DNA from: Strigamia acuminata
Taxonomy: Eukaryota > Arthropoda > Chilopoda > Geophilomorpha > Linotaeniidae
Reading direction: 5' to 3'
Length of the DNA stretch: 64,000 nt
Assembly (NCBI GenBank): GCA_949358305.1
Contig: OX442314.1
Location: forward strand, 52,771,369-52,835,368
The translations under genes were made by a program, and so were the position numbers. The notes beneath the pieces are model-generated. The model was given only the letters and a program-made list of their open reading frames with translations, was not told the DNA's origin and searched no databases. Of this stretch, positions 32,409 to 42,569 are shown piece by piece. Each line of letters opens with the position of its first letter. Positions within the stretch are counted from its first letter, which is position 1.

Positions 32409-33492
32409 TGTAGCACAGAATAGAGAAGAAAGAAACAGAAAATTCTCTAACACAAATTTTAAAAGACAAATGGTGGTCCCTCAACTGAATTTAGTTGTTA
32501 AGGTTCAAATTATTTAACGGGCCCCCAGGTGTAATGAGCCTGAATTACTCCTTAACTTAATAAAGAATAATTCCAAGCTCACTGATGCTTAGACAAGACT
32601 TATCATAAAATTATTACTACTTATATAAAAACTCACAATTATTTATTCTGGCTTAGAATAAAGATGAATTACAGTAATAAAATAAGGTTAAGGAAATTAG
32701 GAAATGAAAAGTTAAAAATGACTTTTAAAACACGGCGAAAACGTTGTCTTGACGTCTCCGACGTTTTGGCGACGATTCCTGCTCGTAATCGGCGCGTCTT
32801 CTCGAATCTTCACTCACGGCGCTCGTCTCGTCTCTCGATGCTGGTTTTCGATGAAAACGGACTTATTCCGTGACTCAAACTCCCGAAATTGTCTGGTACA
32901 AATCGACTCCCGTCGATTTGCTTGATCAACCGGACTCTTTCCGTATCGTCTCAACTCTCTCTCGGCTCGCACCTCCGTCGTCTTGGCGGCGAAACTGCGA
33001 CTCTTTCGCACAACGTCTCTTCTCAACAATGTCGTTGAGACAAGATGAAATCCCACAATTGTATTCGTACAATTGCAAGAATGAACTCTAGCTGGATCCC
33101 TCTCAGCAAGAGTGTGGCTTCCCGTGTCACTAGTTGTGGTGACACAAGATGAATCTAGCTGGATTCTTCACAGCAAGATTATGAGTATAAAACTTCACTG
33201 AGGTTTCACAAAAATACTAGTGTTTTACTGGTTGGTTTTTGTGTTGTTTCTCTGGCAAAGTTTGTGATCATACTGAGGAGTTCTCACTCCTCTCAGGACT
33301 CGTTTCCTGTTTGGAGGCTTGTGGGCTGGTTACCCTGGCAACCACCCACATTTCCTCCCACTCTGTTCAGCTTTCTTGCCTGTAGACAGGAAGCATAAAA
33401 AATACAAAACTTCGACTTAAAATATAATAAATCAAAATATTATTTTACAGACTTTTTCTGTTGCTTCACTAGTGACCACTAGGGTCACTACA
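32409..33492 (-). repeat. Gypsy 3' LTR
   Basis: 1,084 bp, bounded by TGTAG and CTACA. Downstream (in element sense) flank is AATCC. Open frames inside it on the plus strand are not supported as genes. Confidence 0.93.
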
Positions 33493-33514
33493 CCTCCCTC
33501 CTTTTTAGGAAGGA
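33493..33514 (-). promoter_or_regulatory. Gypsy polypurine tract
   Basis: Read on the minus strand, AAAAAGGAGGGAGG directly precedes the 3' LTR, the expected plus-strand primer. Confidence 0.8.
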
Positions 33515-33538
33515 TTTCCGATTCTTCCTTTTACTCTT

Positions 33539-36500
33539 CTACTCATCATTTCTGGACTCAAAGCTTGGACCTGGAGTCTCGGACTCGGACACCGAGAATC
33601 GGGGCATGCCTTTCATGGGTCCAGATACTGCTCCATTATTTACATGAAACCATACTTCTTTAATGTGTTTCGTGCGTGGCCAAACTCGATCATAGTCCAC
33701 GTCATATCTCTCCCGGTTCCCTGTAGGCGCCCTTCGAACCGCAATGAGTCTTTGATGACGCACAATTCGTTGAGGCTCTCTCGACGAGTTTTCGAGCCAC
33801 TTCAAAGCATCCCGACACAAGGTAGTGCTGTAAATCAATACTGTGCGGGTGGCGTCGGAGACTCTTAGTTTCGGGTACAGGTATCGAATCCTCCCGAAGT
33901 CCATGTTTTTGCTTCGTCTCATTCCAGTTTTCAATGGCTCTTTTGCTTTGGCAAGGCCACGACGCGATCCGTCAGTTTCTTTCGATGAGGAGTCGTCGCT
34001 TCGTCTGGACACTCCCTGCTCGGTGTTAGACTCTACATCGGACCTATTACTTGATTCTGCCTTTTCTAATGCCATTCGATGAGCTGTAGGTGTGAACGTG
34101 GCTGATGGGGCCTTTTGTGTCGGAACTCGAAATTGCGGAGTTGGTTGCGACATTGCCAAAAATGTTAATGGACTTAATTCCATGGCTTCCTGAGTTTGGG
34201 GTTCGGGTGTCCAGTCAGGTAATGCCTGTTTTGAGAAATCTCGAAATCTCTGCTGGGCTGCCAGATTCGTGCGATATTGGAGCCATTCTGCTCTCAGTCT
34301 TTGTGTGCTTTGAGATGGAGTTTCCCCACTTCTCAGGATCTCTCGAACCAATTCTGCTCGTAATTTTGGCGGACTTCCCAATATACTTTTCCAATTTCTT
34401 AACATTTCTCGCGGAATCCCCATCGGTTCTGTCCACACGAAACTTACTGCAATCAAAGTTGTTTCGTCAGTTGGGAATACTCCCGGAAACAAGAGTCTTA
34501 TCAGTATTCTCCGAGCGAACGGCTTACAGTGCTCCAACTATTCGTCTGTCTGTGCTTCGAGGGGCTGTTGCACAAACTCGAGCGCAAGCTGTTTCATTTC
34601 TGCCAATGTCACTTGTAGTTGGACTTGCTGAAATTCATCCAAGTTAGGGGTCAACAGTCCTTGTGAGCTCATCGGAAATTTAATATACATTCCCCATAAT
34701 GGCTCATAGTTTTTGTCAAAATTCTCGTCGGGTTGTAGTGGAATGTTACCTTGCACAGTTGCAATGGCTGGTCTTGGCAAGGTAAATTCAGTGTACGGAC
34801 TAATTTCCGTTTGCGGCAACAAGTGTGGGTCCCTCTCGTTCATCACTTTAGCTTCACGAGGCTTCGCCTTCCTTGGGTCTCTCATTCGATGTGCTGGCCG
34901 CAATATCCTTTTCGGGCCTTGTCGTTTCGGCACTTGATTTTTCGATTTTTCCAACGCTTCTTCCAACGTCATTTTCTCCTGAATGATGGCAAATTTTGGA
35001 GGAGAAACTCTTTTCCGCGTTCTTTCTTCACGACGCTCATGTGGCGTTTCTTCCAAAATATGTGTTGATGGTTCCACATACTCGGGAAAACTCTCAAAAG
35101 TCAGGTCTTCTGGAGACGAAGCTCTGGGCGTCGGCGTCGTTGGCACGGATGTTGGGGTCCAGGTAATTGGTGAGTTACTCCCCTTTGGTGGAGCTGTTTG
35201 AGGATGAGGAGTCTCTTGTTGTGGCGGAGTTTCTGGACGTGGTGGAGTTTCCTGACGTGGTGGAGTCTCCTGGCGTGGTGGAGTTCTAGGTCCCTTTGTC
35301 CTCTCCTCAGGCCTTTCTGCCTCACTCGACGTAGACTCTTGACATTCATCCATGACTACATAATCTTCATTCCACTTTTCATCTGCGGTGTGGAATGATG
35401 ACGCCGATGACGAATCACTGTCTTGTGTGATCCGTACCTGAATCCCATCTTGTTTGCTTCTTACAACTTCCCTTTTTGGACGCATTTTAGAATATCGATG
35501 ACTGCTCACTGGACGTGATTTTGAGTGCGGCCTCTTTTCTGTCGAACTATCGCTTGTCTGTCGTCGATTTTCTTTTAACTGACGTTTTTTGTTTATCGGA
35601 CTTAATTCCGGACTTCGACTGTCTCTTCTACGAGAAGAGGAAACATATTTTACTTTACGCCGCTCCGACGAGTGACTTCGATGCTCCCTTGTTTCTTGTC
35701 GCATTCTTTCGTCTCGTTCAAGGGGTCTTGTTTCCCTACTTCGGTTTCTCGACGTACTTTGCTTCGGCGGAGTTTCTTTCTTCCGTCTGTCGCTTCCTCT
35801 GTACCGAAGTGCCCCTCGAGTCCTTGCTTCCCTTCCTTTTCGAGCTAACTCATGTTGTTCAGATCGGAATTCATCGTAGTTTCTATCTCTAGAATGGTGA
35901 CTTCTCGATGAATGATGAGGTTTCGGACTTAATTCCGATTTTTGTTGACTTCTGGACGCTGATCGACTTCTCGGATGGCGTGTGGATGTTGTAGATCTTT
36001 CTGACCTCTTTGGCGGAGTCTTCTCTCGCTGCACCGTACTTCGTGGTCGTCTTGACGAATACTCCTCTTTTCGAGTTGTCTGGGGCGGTGTCTTTCTTCG
36101 ACGCTCTGGACTTGTCTCCTGATCGGCCTGAGATCTTTTATCTCTACGCTCTTTTTCCTCCTTCTCTAGTCGTTGCCTTTTTACGTAATAGAGAGGTCCG
36201 AAGTCATCTCGCAACTCTGGTTTCTCCTTTGATACAGGAGTGATGTGGACACCAAGTACCCCTGCCATCGTCAATTGATGCATTTTATATTGAGAGTCCA
36301 CGTAATAGGGTGGTACAGTTTCCAAATCTGGTTCGTCCAGCAATGCCTGCTCCGCCTGCCATTTCGCCTTCTTCTCCAAATACTCGGCTGCTACATCCGC
36401 CATGCCCTCCTGAAGTCGATTCATTACTTGCCGTGCAAATTGGATTCGATTTGTCGCCGGGTCGCAATAGATGACATAATCCTCCGCCTCCTCTGGAGTC

Positions 36501-36781
36501 ATTGGGAAATCTTCACCTATTAATTCGTTCCAGATTGGTCCGTGTGTGTCCGTTAATATTGAAATTAAACGCAACATTTCGTGGAAACATGTTTTGAAAC
36601 CCTTGAATAGTCTCTTCAGGGTTCCCCAGCGTCGTTGCATGGCTAATGAGATGAATTGTCTGACGTTGGCTGGTTTGTAGCCTCTCCGCTCGAATATTCT
36701 TCTCAACTTTCGATGGATTCTTCCCCGATAGAAGGTTCGTGGGACTCTCGCGTTTTTGGGTAATGCGTCCCATGACTCCAT
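33539..36781 (-). CDS. RS-rich extra ORF of the gypsy element, in-frame TAG
   Basis: ATG at 36,781 opens 747 codons ending in TAG (34,540-34,538); the same frame then runs another 332 codons to 33,539. I do not recognise the protein. The N-terminus (MESWDALPKNARVPRTFYRG) is followed by a possibly helical region with RRIFERR and WGTLKRLFKGFK. Residues about 215-445 are dense in RS, SR, RR and KTPP dipeptides, like the RS domains of splicing and RNA-export factors. About 505-530 is a PPRQET-type repeat. There is no signal peptide, no transmembrane segment and no fusion-type motif, so it is not an obvious envelope. Its position between integrase and the 3' LTR is where env or accessory ORFs sit in gypsy elements. 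Codon quality on both sides of the TAG looks equal, which suggests either a young nonsense change or readthrough. Nuclear RNA handling is a guess from composition only. Confidence 0.7.
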
Positions 36782-37497
36782 CGCTTTTCTTGTCTATAAA
36801 TTAAATTTTCATTAATTTTTTATCTTTTTACGAAATTATTCTCAATTGTGTGTGTCATTTTCTTAATTTTACGTTTCATAAACTTCTCGCCAGATGGCGT
36901 TCTTTCGTATATCGCGACGTATTTTCATGTCGCTTTTCTCAAGTTTTTTGCCAATATTTACTAATTTTGTCACATAAAACTAATTATTTCTGATAGTTTT
37001 AACTTAGTTTTAGCCTTCTTAGCGATATTCCATGCTTATCTCGATCTTTTATCAGTTTTGTGATCGCGTCTCCGTATTTACGACTTATTTCGCTTCGTCT
37101 CTTACGATCATCGATAAATTTTTACTTTTATGACACGCACAATTGATGAATAATGATAACTATTATTTTGGATCTCTTATCCTTAGTTTTTTCGACTTAA
37201 TTCGATTTTCTACTACCTCTTCGTGTACTGGTTTCTTCGGTTTTGGCGGCGGTCGAAAATCTTGATTCATCGTGGTGTTGATGATTGCTCCGTCCGGACT
37301 TCCTCGTAACTCCTGCTATTCGTTCGATTGATCGTTGTTTCGAATTCCTTCAATGTTTTTGTTGATGTTTTGGAGAAGTCTCCACACATGTGATTTTGCT
37401 CCACGTTACATCAACATGTGGTTCGTTCGACCAATCACAATCGAGCTGCGACGTCGTCCACTTCCGGACTCCCGAGTGACGTCGCTACCTTCTATTT
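36782..37497. other. Non-coding gap between integrase and the RS-rich ORF
   Basis: About 715 bases of AT-rich sequence with no long frame. It could hold a splice acceptor or subgenomic promoter for the downstream ORF. I could not pick one with confidence. Confidence 0.5.
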
Positions 37498-39321
37498 TTA
37501 GAGGTAGTCTGGAGGTTTAATCCTCCCTCTGTCTCGAAGTGGATATTTCTTCAAGACAGCTTTCTTTTTAATTGTTTTGGGCTGATTTTCGCGCAGATCT
37601 TTATATCTTTGTTTTGCTTTCACTTTTTTCACCACTTCTCCCCCCTTTTTAGGAAACGACGCAACTTGTTCGTCTGTTTCTACAACTAAATTTTTTGGAA
37701 AAAGTGGCACATTAACTTGTGATTTTTGTTGCAAAGTTGCGCTCAAATCTTCATTAATTTCTTCACTTTGTTCGACTTGCTGATCGCTTGGAATTGTAGA
37801 TTCCCTTTCCTCATTATTTTCCGTGTCTGATGAACTTGGTGTTGTTTGTAATTTTTGTTGTTCTTGCGAAATTTGCGAATCTTGCAAATTTTGTGTTTGA
37901 TCCAAAATTCGTGATTCTTCTGAATTTCCTTGATTTTGCGAATCGTCTAAATTTTGCATTTGACGCAAAGTTTGAGATTCTATTGAATTACTGCCTTGAA
38001 TTTGTTCATTCTGCACGTTTTGCGAACCCTCCATATTTGCAATTTCTTGCATTTCGGATGTTGATGGCTCGTCGAACAATGTGTTAATAATTTTTCCTTC
38101 CGGGTTGCTTTGTGTTTGGCCTTTTTCCCAAATTTCTTGATTAAATTCCGGGAAAAACGGCGTTAACTCGGACATGTGAATGGAACGCAAGATCTTATTA
38201 TCTTTAAGTCGTCTTAACTTGACAGCTCCGCCCTGGTGGACTTTAATGATAACATATGGCCCACTCCTCTTGTCGGATAATTTCGCAGAAATTCCCTGCG
38301 ACGCTTTTGACAAAATGTGATCTTCTTTCCATACGAGGTCATTTGTTCGAAAATCTTGAAATTTCCCATCTAATTTATGGTTGTCCACACGCTCACGAAG
38401 GTCCATGATGTGTGCCATCATATGATGGTACGTGTCGCGAATGACTTTCTCCAATCGTTGGATGTAAATGTGCGGCTTATTTGGGTCAATTTTCAAAATT
38501 CCATCCAAAATTCGAGGATCCCACGGTATCCTGAATTCTCTGCAACAATTCAAATATGCTGGCGAGTAATCTCGGCCTGTTGTTGCTGTTGTGCGTATAC
38601 TAAACGCTATCTCTCTTAGATATTCGTCCCAGCGCTTGTGGATCGATGTGTAGATTGACAAAATATATTTCAGGTCTCTGTTGGTTCTTTCCACTGTGTT
38701 GGCTTGGGGATGATATGGTGATGTAAATCGCGGCACAATTTTGAACTTTTTACAAAATTCATGATAAAGTCGTGCTTTAAATTGCGGTCCGTTATCCGAT
38801 ATAATCCGGAGTGGAAATCCCCAGCCCATGCATGTGTCATACAAACAGTCAGCTATATCTTGTGCCACCGGGTCTGCCAGTGGGTAAAGTTCTGGCCAAC
38901 GAGTGGCTATATCCAAAATCACCAAGATATAGTTATTTCCTGTTTCCGTTCTAGTTAACGGTCCTACCAAATCGATACTCAAACATTCAAATGGCGCATA
39001 CGGGCCAATTTGAGCTGGTTCTATTCGTGTCTTTGTTCTGGGTTTGCACGCTTGGCAACGAGAACAATGCTTAATAAATCGAGCTGTATCTCGTTTCATC
39101 CCTTCCCACGTATACACTTGTCGCATACGATAAAGTGTTCGTGCGATTCCGCAGTGGCTCGCCAGAGGATGTCCGTGCATTTGCCACAGAACTCTAAATC
39201 TTAACGATCTCGGCACTACGATTTTAAGTGCTCGCGAATCTTCTGTCAAATCATCTGACATTGTTGGGTGATATTTGAGCAAACAACAATGTGTTTCGTT
39301 GCCAAGATGCGATATTTTTTC
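37498..39321 (-). CDS. Gypsy integrase, in a third frame
   Basis: The frame opens at 39,321, overlaps the end of the reverse transcriptase frame by 76 bases and runs to 37,498. It contains the zinc-binding HHCC domain (GHPLASHCGIARTL...HCSRCQAC) and the catalytic core with all three acidic residues: SIDLVGPLTR, ISDNGPQF and NTVERTNRDLK. The C-terminal part is rich in Gln, Asn and Ser (SQNQGNSEES, ISQEQQKLQ) and ends with basic residues. In the family integrase inserts the cDNA. It has no ATG at a sensible place (the first ATG in frame is after the overlap, at about 39,261), so expression must come from recoding, or the element has lost a base. Confidence 0.88.
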   Translation of the reverse strand, partial: EKISHLGNETHCCLLKYHPTMSDDLTEDSRALKIVVPRSLRFRVLWQMHGHPLASHCGIARTLYRMRQVYTWEGMKRDTARFIKHCSRCQACKPRTKTRIEPAQIGPYAPFECLSIDLVGPLTRTETGNNYILVILDIATRWPELYPLADPVAQDIADCLYDTCMGWGFPLRIISDNGPQFKARLYHEFCKKFKIVPRFTSPYHPQANTVERTNRDLKYILSIYTSIHKRWDEYLREIAFSIRTTATTGRDYSPAYLNCCREFRIPWDPRILDGILKIDPNKPHIYIQRLEKVIRDTYHHMMAHIMDLRERVDNHKLDGKFQDFRTNDLVWKEDHILSKASQGISAKLSDKRSGPYVIIKVHQGGAVKLRRLKDNKILRSIHMSELTPFFPEFNQEIWEKGQTQSNPEGKIINTLFDEPSTSEMQEIANMEGSQNVQNEQIQGSNSIESQTLRQMQNLDDSQNQGNSEESRILDQTQNLQDSQISQEQQKLQTTPSSSDTENNEERESTIPSDQQVEQSEEINEDLSATLQQKSQVNVPLFPKNLVVETDEQVASFPKKGGEVVKKVKAKQRYKDLRENQPKTIKKKAVLKKYPLRDRGRIKPPDYL

Positions 39322-42300
39322 CTATGCAACGGAGTTTTCACGTATGTGGGGAATTGCTCAGTCTCAAGATAATGTCGCATGGCCTGACAGTGGCGGTCTT
39401 TGATCTGGTGATCAACGAGCTCTTCTCGCGTCGGCGGTGTGCAGTTTGCCTGTTCCGTCACTTTTGCAATAAATGCCGTGACCATCTCGTTTTCAGAAGT
39501 TGGCATGTACTGCCATTCTTTCTTTTCTTTTGGACTTGTTTCCATCTCTTCACTAGGCGCACTATACACCTGACACCAATATGATGCAACTTCTTCGTCC
39601 TCGGTCAGGGGTCGTGGTAATTGGTTCCAATTTCCTACCACCCATTTACGTGGTTCGGTTGGACAGTACCTAAGATCACCATCGGCTTCCCCTGTGTCCT
39701 CAGCGTCGCAAATTATCTGAATTGGCGCCCTGGACAATGCGTCTGCCAAAGTGTTGGTTGTCCCTTTTAAATACTGAATTTGGAAATTGTAAGACATTAA
39801 TTCCATCTGCCAACGGGCAAGACGGCCTGCTGGCTCTTCCAGTCTCATCAACCATTTCAGCGCTTCATGGTCAGTTTGTACGACGAAGCTCGTAAACTCG
39901 AGGTACGGTCTAAATTTTCGTAGTGCCCATATGACGGCTAAACACTCGAGGTCGGTGGCGCTATAATTGAGTTCTGCCTGCTGCAGACATCGGCTGATAT
40001 AAACACATGGTGATTCTATCATCTGGCCGTCAATTTCCTTCATTTGCATTAAAGCAGCGCCTAAACCTTTTTTGCTTGCATCTGTTCTTACGATGAAAGA
40101 TTGATGTAAATTCGGCAGGTGCATTGTCTTTGCATCGGTCAATAACTTTTTTATTTCATCAAATGCAACTTGGTGCTCATTTTCCCATAGGAACTCTATT
40201 CCTTTCTTCAACAATGGGCGTAATGGTGCCGCTACAGTTGCCAAATCTTTCAGAAGACGGTGGAAAAAGTTGACCATTCCGAGGAATCTCTGGAGCTCAG
40301 TCAAATTCTTTGGCGCTGGAAATTCTGAGATTGCCGCTACTTTCGCGGGGTCTACACTTAATCCATTAATTCCTAATTTATATCCCAGGAATTTGAGTTC
40401 TTTTCTGCAGAATTTGGACTTGGTCGGATTCACATGTAATCCGGCTTGCTGTAGTTTTCCCAATACTGAGTCCAAGTGCTTCATATGCTCAGCATATGTC
40501 TTTGATACGATCACTATATCGTCCAGGTAGGCCCAAGCATATTTCCTGAATGCTTCGCCTAATACCTTTTCAATCAATCGCTGAAACGTTGTCGGCGCGT
40601 TGACCAGCCCGAAGGGCATGACATTGAACATTAAACGGCCCATGGGACTCCAGAAAGCCGTTTTCGGACGATCTTCTGGTCTCAAGTCTATCTGCCAATA
40701 GCCCTTCGTTAAGTCAATGGTCGACACCCATTGGAATTCTCCTAATTCTCTTAAGATTTCCGTAATGGTCGGCATTTGTGGTGGGTCATAAAGGGTGTGT
40801 TCGTTTAGCGCTCTGTAATCGATACAGAGGCGTGGCTCCGAACCTGGTCTCATTACCAGTACGATTCGCGTTGCGTAATCCCCTTCAGCTTCCGATACAT
40901 AGCCTTTGTCGATCATCTCCTGGCAGAGGGTCCTTAAAATTTCGCGCTTCTGTGGGTTCCATGATTTGAATGGAACTCGGATCGGTTTATCCGTGTCTAA
41001 GTTTATCGTGTGTTGGAGCACGTGTGTTTTTCCAGGATTCTTGCTGAGTATCTTCTCATATTTTCTCAGCACATGCTCCAATTGTGCTGCCTCAGTTAAT
41101 TGCAGTTTTGCTTCTTCGATCATGTCATGGACTCCATTTCCAACCTTCAACCTCGCCTCGAATGCACAAAAGCTACTTTCTTTTCTAAATGTCTTCAAAG
41201 ACGATTCAGGCTCTTCTTTCTTTTGCTCATATTTATCAAGAAGATACTGCGGCATGTAAGGTTGCGGCACATCGATTGTCGTGATGAAATTCCATTTGCC
41301 GTTGAGTGGATTCGGCTGTATTTTCATCCTTTTCATCGCGTCGTTGCCGATTAACATGAACTTCATGTCGTGGGGTAGCACTAGAAAATATTGTTGCATC
41401 ATCCCGTGAGTCCATCTGATCATCATTCTTATTGTCCCCATAGGTTGGACCTTTTTGTCCGCTGTATTTATAGTCATGTTGGCTTTGAGGGGCCAAACTT
41501 GTTTCTCCAATCCCATCGCTTGAATCAGTGGCCAAGAAATACAACTGCGGTTGGCGCCGGAATCCAACATCGCGGCGATCGAACCTTGTTCTGTCTTGAT
41601 GTCAATCGTCGTCATCCCTTGTAAAACATCTTCTTCGGGGAGTAAAATGTTAAAGACTCTAATTCTTGGTCCTTCTGGCTCCAAAGTTGTTAATTCCTTT
41701 AGGAGTGGGTCCCAATCCACTGGTTCGACTGACGTATCGGTCATCCAAGCCGCTATAGATGGAGTTTCTTCATAGGTCTTTTTTACCTTCGTCCAAAAAA
41801 TAGTCGCCTCATTTTCCTGCACCAACTTTACATCTTTTAAAGCTTCGGTCACTTTGACTGTGAAATATGATTTGTCAAATTCATTTGACCGGTAAGCTTC
41901 TTGTATTACAGATGGACAATCTTTTATTTCTAGAGGCGGGAACCTCATTGCGACGAGTTGTCCGCACTCCATGTCGCAAATCATTTCACCTCTTTTTGGC
42001 ATCGTGCCGATTGCTTCTGGTGGCGTGAGTATTACAGGAATAGTCGTATTTTTTAGCGGTCCATTATCGTATAAATGGTTCGATTTTGATGAACACTCGG
42101 CTATTTCCGGTTTTGACGAACACCCGGCTAATTCCGGTTTTGGCTCCGCTGTCGCTTTTGGAGCTGGAAATTTCAATCCCACAACTTCGCCATCTTCGAA
42201 ATCAACGACTATTGTTCCTCTTCCACCTTCCAAAGTTCCAATTACTTTGCGCGGTTTTTTAATCAATTCCGATTGCACATATTCCCCAGTTTTGTCGTCT

Positions 42301-42566
42301 TCGATGAATCGTGCTCCAGAAGGCGCTTCTGCTGTTGGTTGGGTCATTTGGACTTCTTCAGTCAAATTTGGTAATTCTGTCGCCGTTTTTAATATGAAAG
42401 AAGTCTCTGTTACTTTTCCATCTATTGATTGAGCCTCCGATAACCCTTTTGAATCTTGTAACGACTCAATTGGCAATTCTTGTGTTGGTTGGGCTGCTAG
42501 CAGATTTTCCGAGTTTTTTGTCAGCGCGAGCTCTACTGCTTTTCCTGAGCCCGCGCGTTCAAGTTT
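39246..42566 (-). CDS. Gypsy protease, reverse transcriptase and RNase H
   Basis: Pol frame, -1 relative to gag, entered at the frameshift site at 42,569-42,563. A long N-terminal region of about 265 residues precedes the protease (AAMLDSGANRSCISW). Reverse transcriptase has RLCIDYRALN, TIDLTKGYWQI, FGLVNAPTTFQ and the YLDD box (AWAYLDDIVIVSK). RNase H has VRTDASKKGLGAAL and the downstream SATDLECLAVIWALRKFRPY. Order and motifs are those of Ty3/gypsy. The frame ends in TGA at 39,248-39,246, just before integrase, which is in yet another frame. All catalytic residues I can check are intact. Confidence 0.92.
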   Translation of the reverse strand, partial: KLERAGSGKAVELALTKNSENLLAAQPTQELPIESLQDSKGLSEAQSIDGKVTETSFILKTATELPNLTEEVQMTQPTAEAPSGARFIEDDKTGEYVQSELIKKPRKVIGTLEGGRGTIVVDFEDGEVVGLKFPAPKATAEPKPELAGCSSKPEIAECSSKSNHLYDNGPLKNTTIPVILTPPEAIGTMPKRGEMICDMECGQLVAMRFPPLEIKDCPSVIQEAYRSNEFDKSYFTVKVTEALKDVKLVQENEATIFWTKVKKTYEETPSIAAWMTDTSVEPVDWDPLLKELTTLEPEGPRIRVFNILLPEEDVLQGMTTIDIKTEQGSIAAMLDSGANRSCISWPLIQAMGLEKQVWPLKANMTINTADKKVQPMGTIRMMIRWTHGMMQQYFLVLPHDMKFMLIGNDAMKRMKIQPNPLNGKWNFITTIDVPQPYMPQYLLDKYEQKKEEPESSLKTFRKESSFCAFEARLKVGNGVHDMIEEAKLQLTEAAQLEHVLRKYEKILSKNPGKTHVLQHTINLDTDKPIRVPFKSWNPQKREILRTLCQEMIDKGYVSEAEGDYATRIVLVMRPGSEPRLCIDYRALNEHTLYDPPQMPTITEILRELGEFQWVSTIDLTKGYWQIDLRPEDRPKTAFWSPMGRLMFNVMPFGLVNAPTTFQRLIEKVLGEAFRKYAWAYLDDIVIVSKTYAEHMKHLDSVLGKLQQAGLHVNPTKSKFCRKELKFLGYKLGINGLSVDPAKVAAISEFPAPKNLTELQRFLGMVNFFHRLLKDLATVAAPLRPLLKKGIEFLWENEHQVAFDEIKKLLTDAKTMHLPNLHQSFIVRTDASKKGLGAALMQMKEIDGQMIESPCVYISRCLQQAELNYSATDLECLAVIWALRKFRPYLEFTSFVVQTDHEALKWLMRLEEPAGRLARWQMELMSYNFQIQYLKGTTNTLADALSRAPIQIICDAEDTGEADGDLRYCPTEPRKWVVGNWNQLPRPLTEDEEVASYWCQVYSAPSEEMETSPKEKKEWQYMPTSENEMVTAFIAKVTEQANCTPPTREELVDHQIKDRHCQAMRHYLETEQFPTYVKTPLHRKKYRILATKHIVVCSNITQQCQMI

Positions 42567-42569
42567 TTT
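42524..42569 (-). promoter_or_regulatory. -1 ribosomal frameshift signal between gag and pol
   Basis: Sense-strand heptamer A AAA AAC (42,569-42,563) sits in the gag reading frame (ACA AAA AAC). After a 6-base spacer comes GCGCGGGCTC, a 13-base loop, and GAGCTCGCGC: a 10-bp stem with one G-U pair. The gag TAG (42,535-42,533) is at the loop/stem border. A -1 slip at the heptamer enters the open pol frame, whose preceding in-frame stop (TGA) lies just upstream of the heptamer. Heptamer type, spacer length and stem are all canonical. Confidence 0.85.

Noticed and set aside
32409-33492. Plus-strand frames of 60-80 codons in both gypsy LTRs
   Set aside because: Identical in the two LTRs because the LTRs are identical; antisense to the element and without domains.
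36782-37497. Envelope gene of the gypsy element
   Set aside because: No ORF with a signal peptide, cleavage site or membrane anchor was found here or in the RS-rich ORF.
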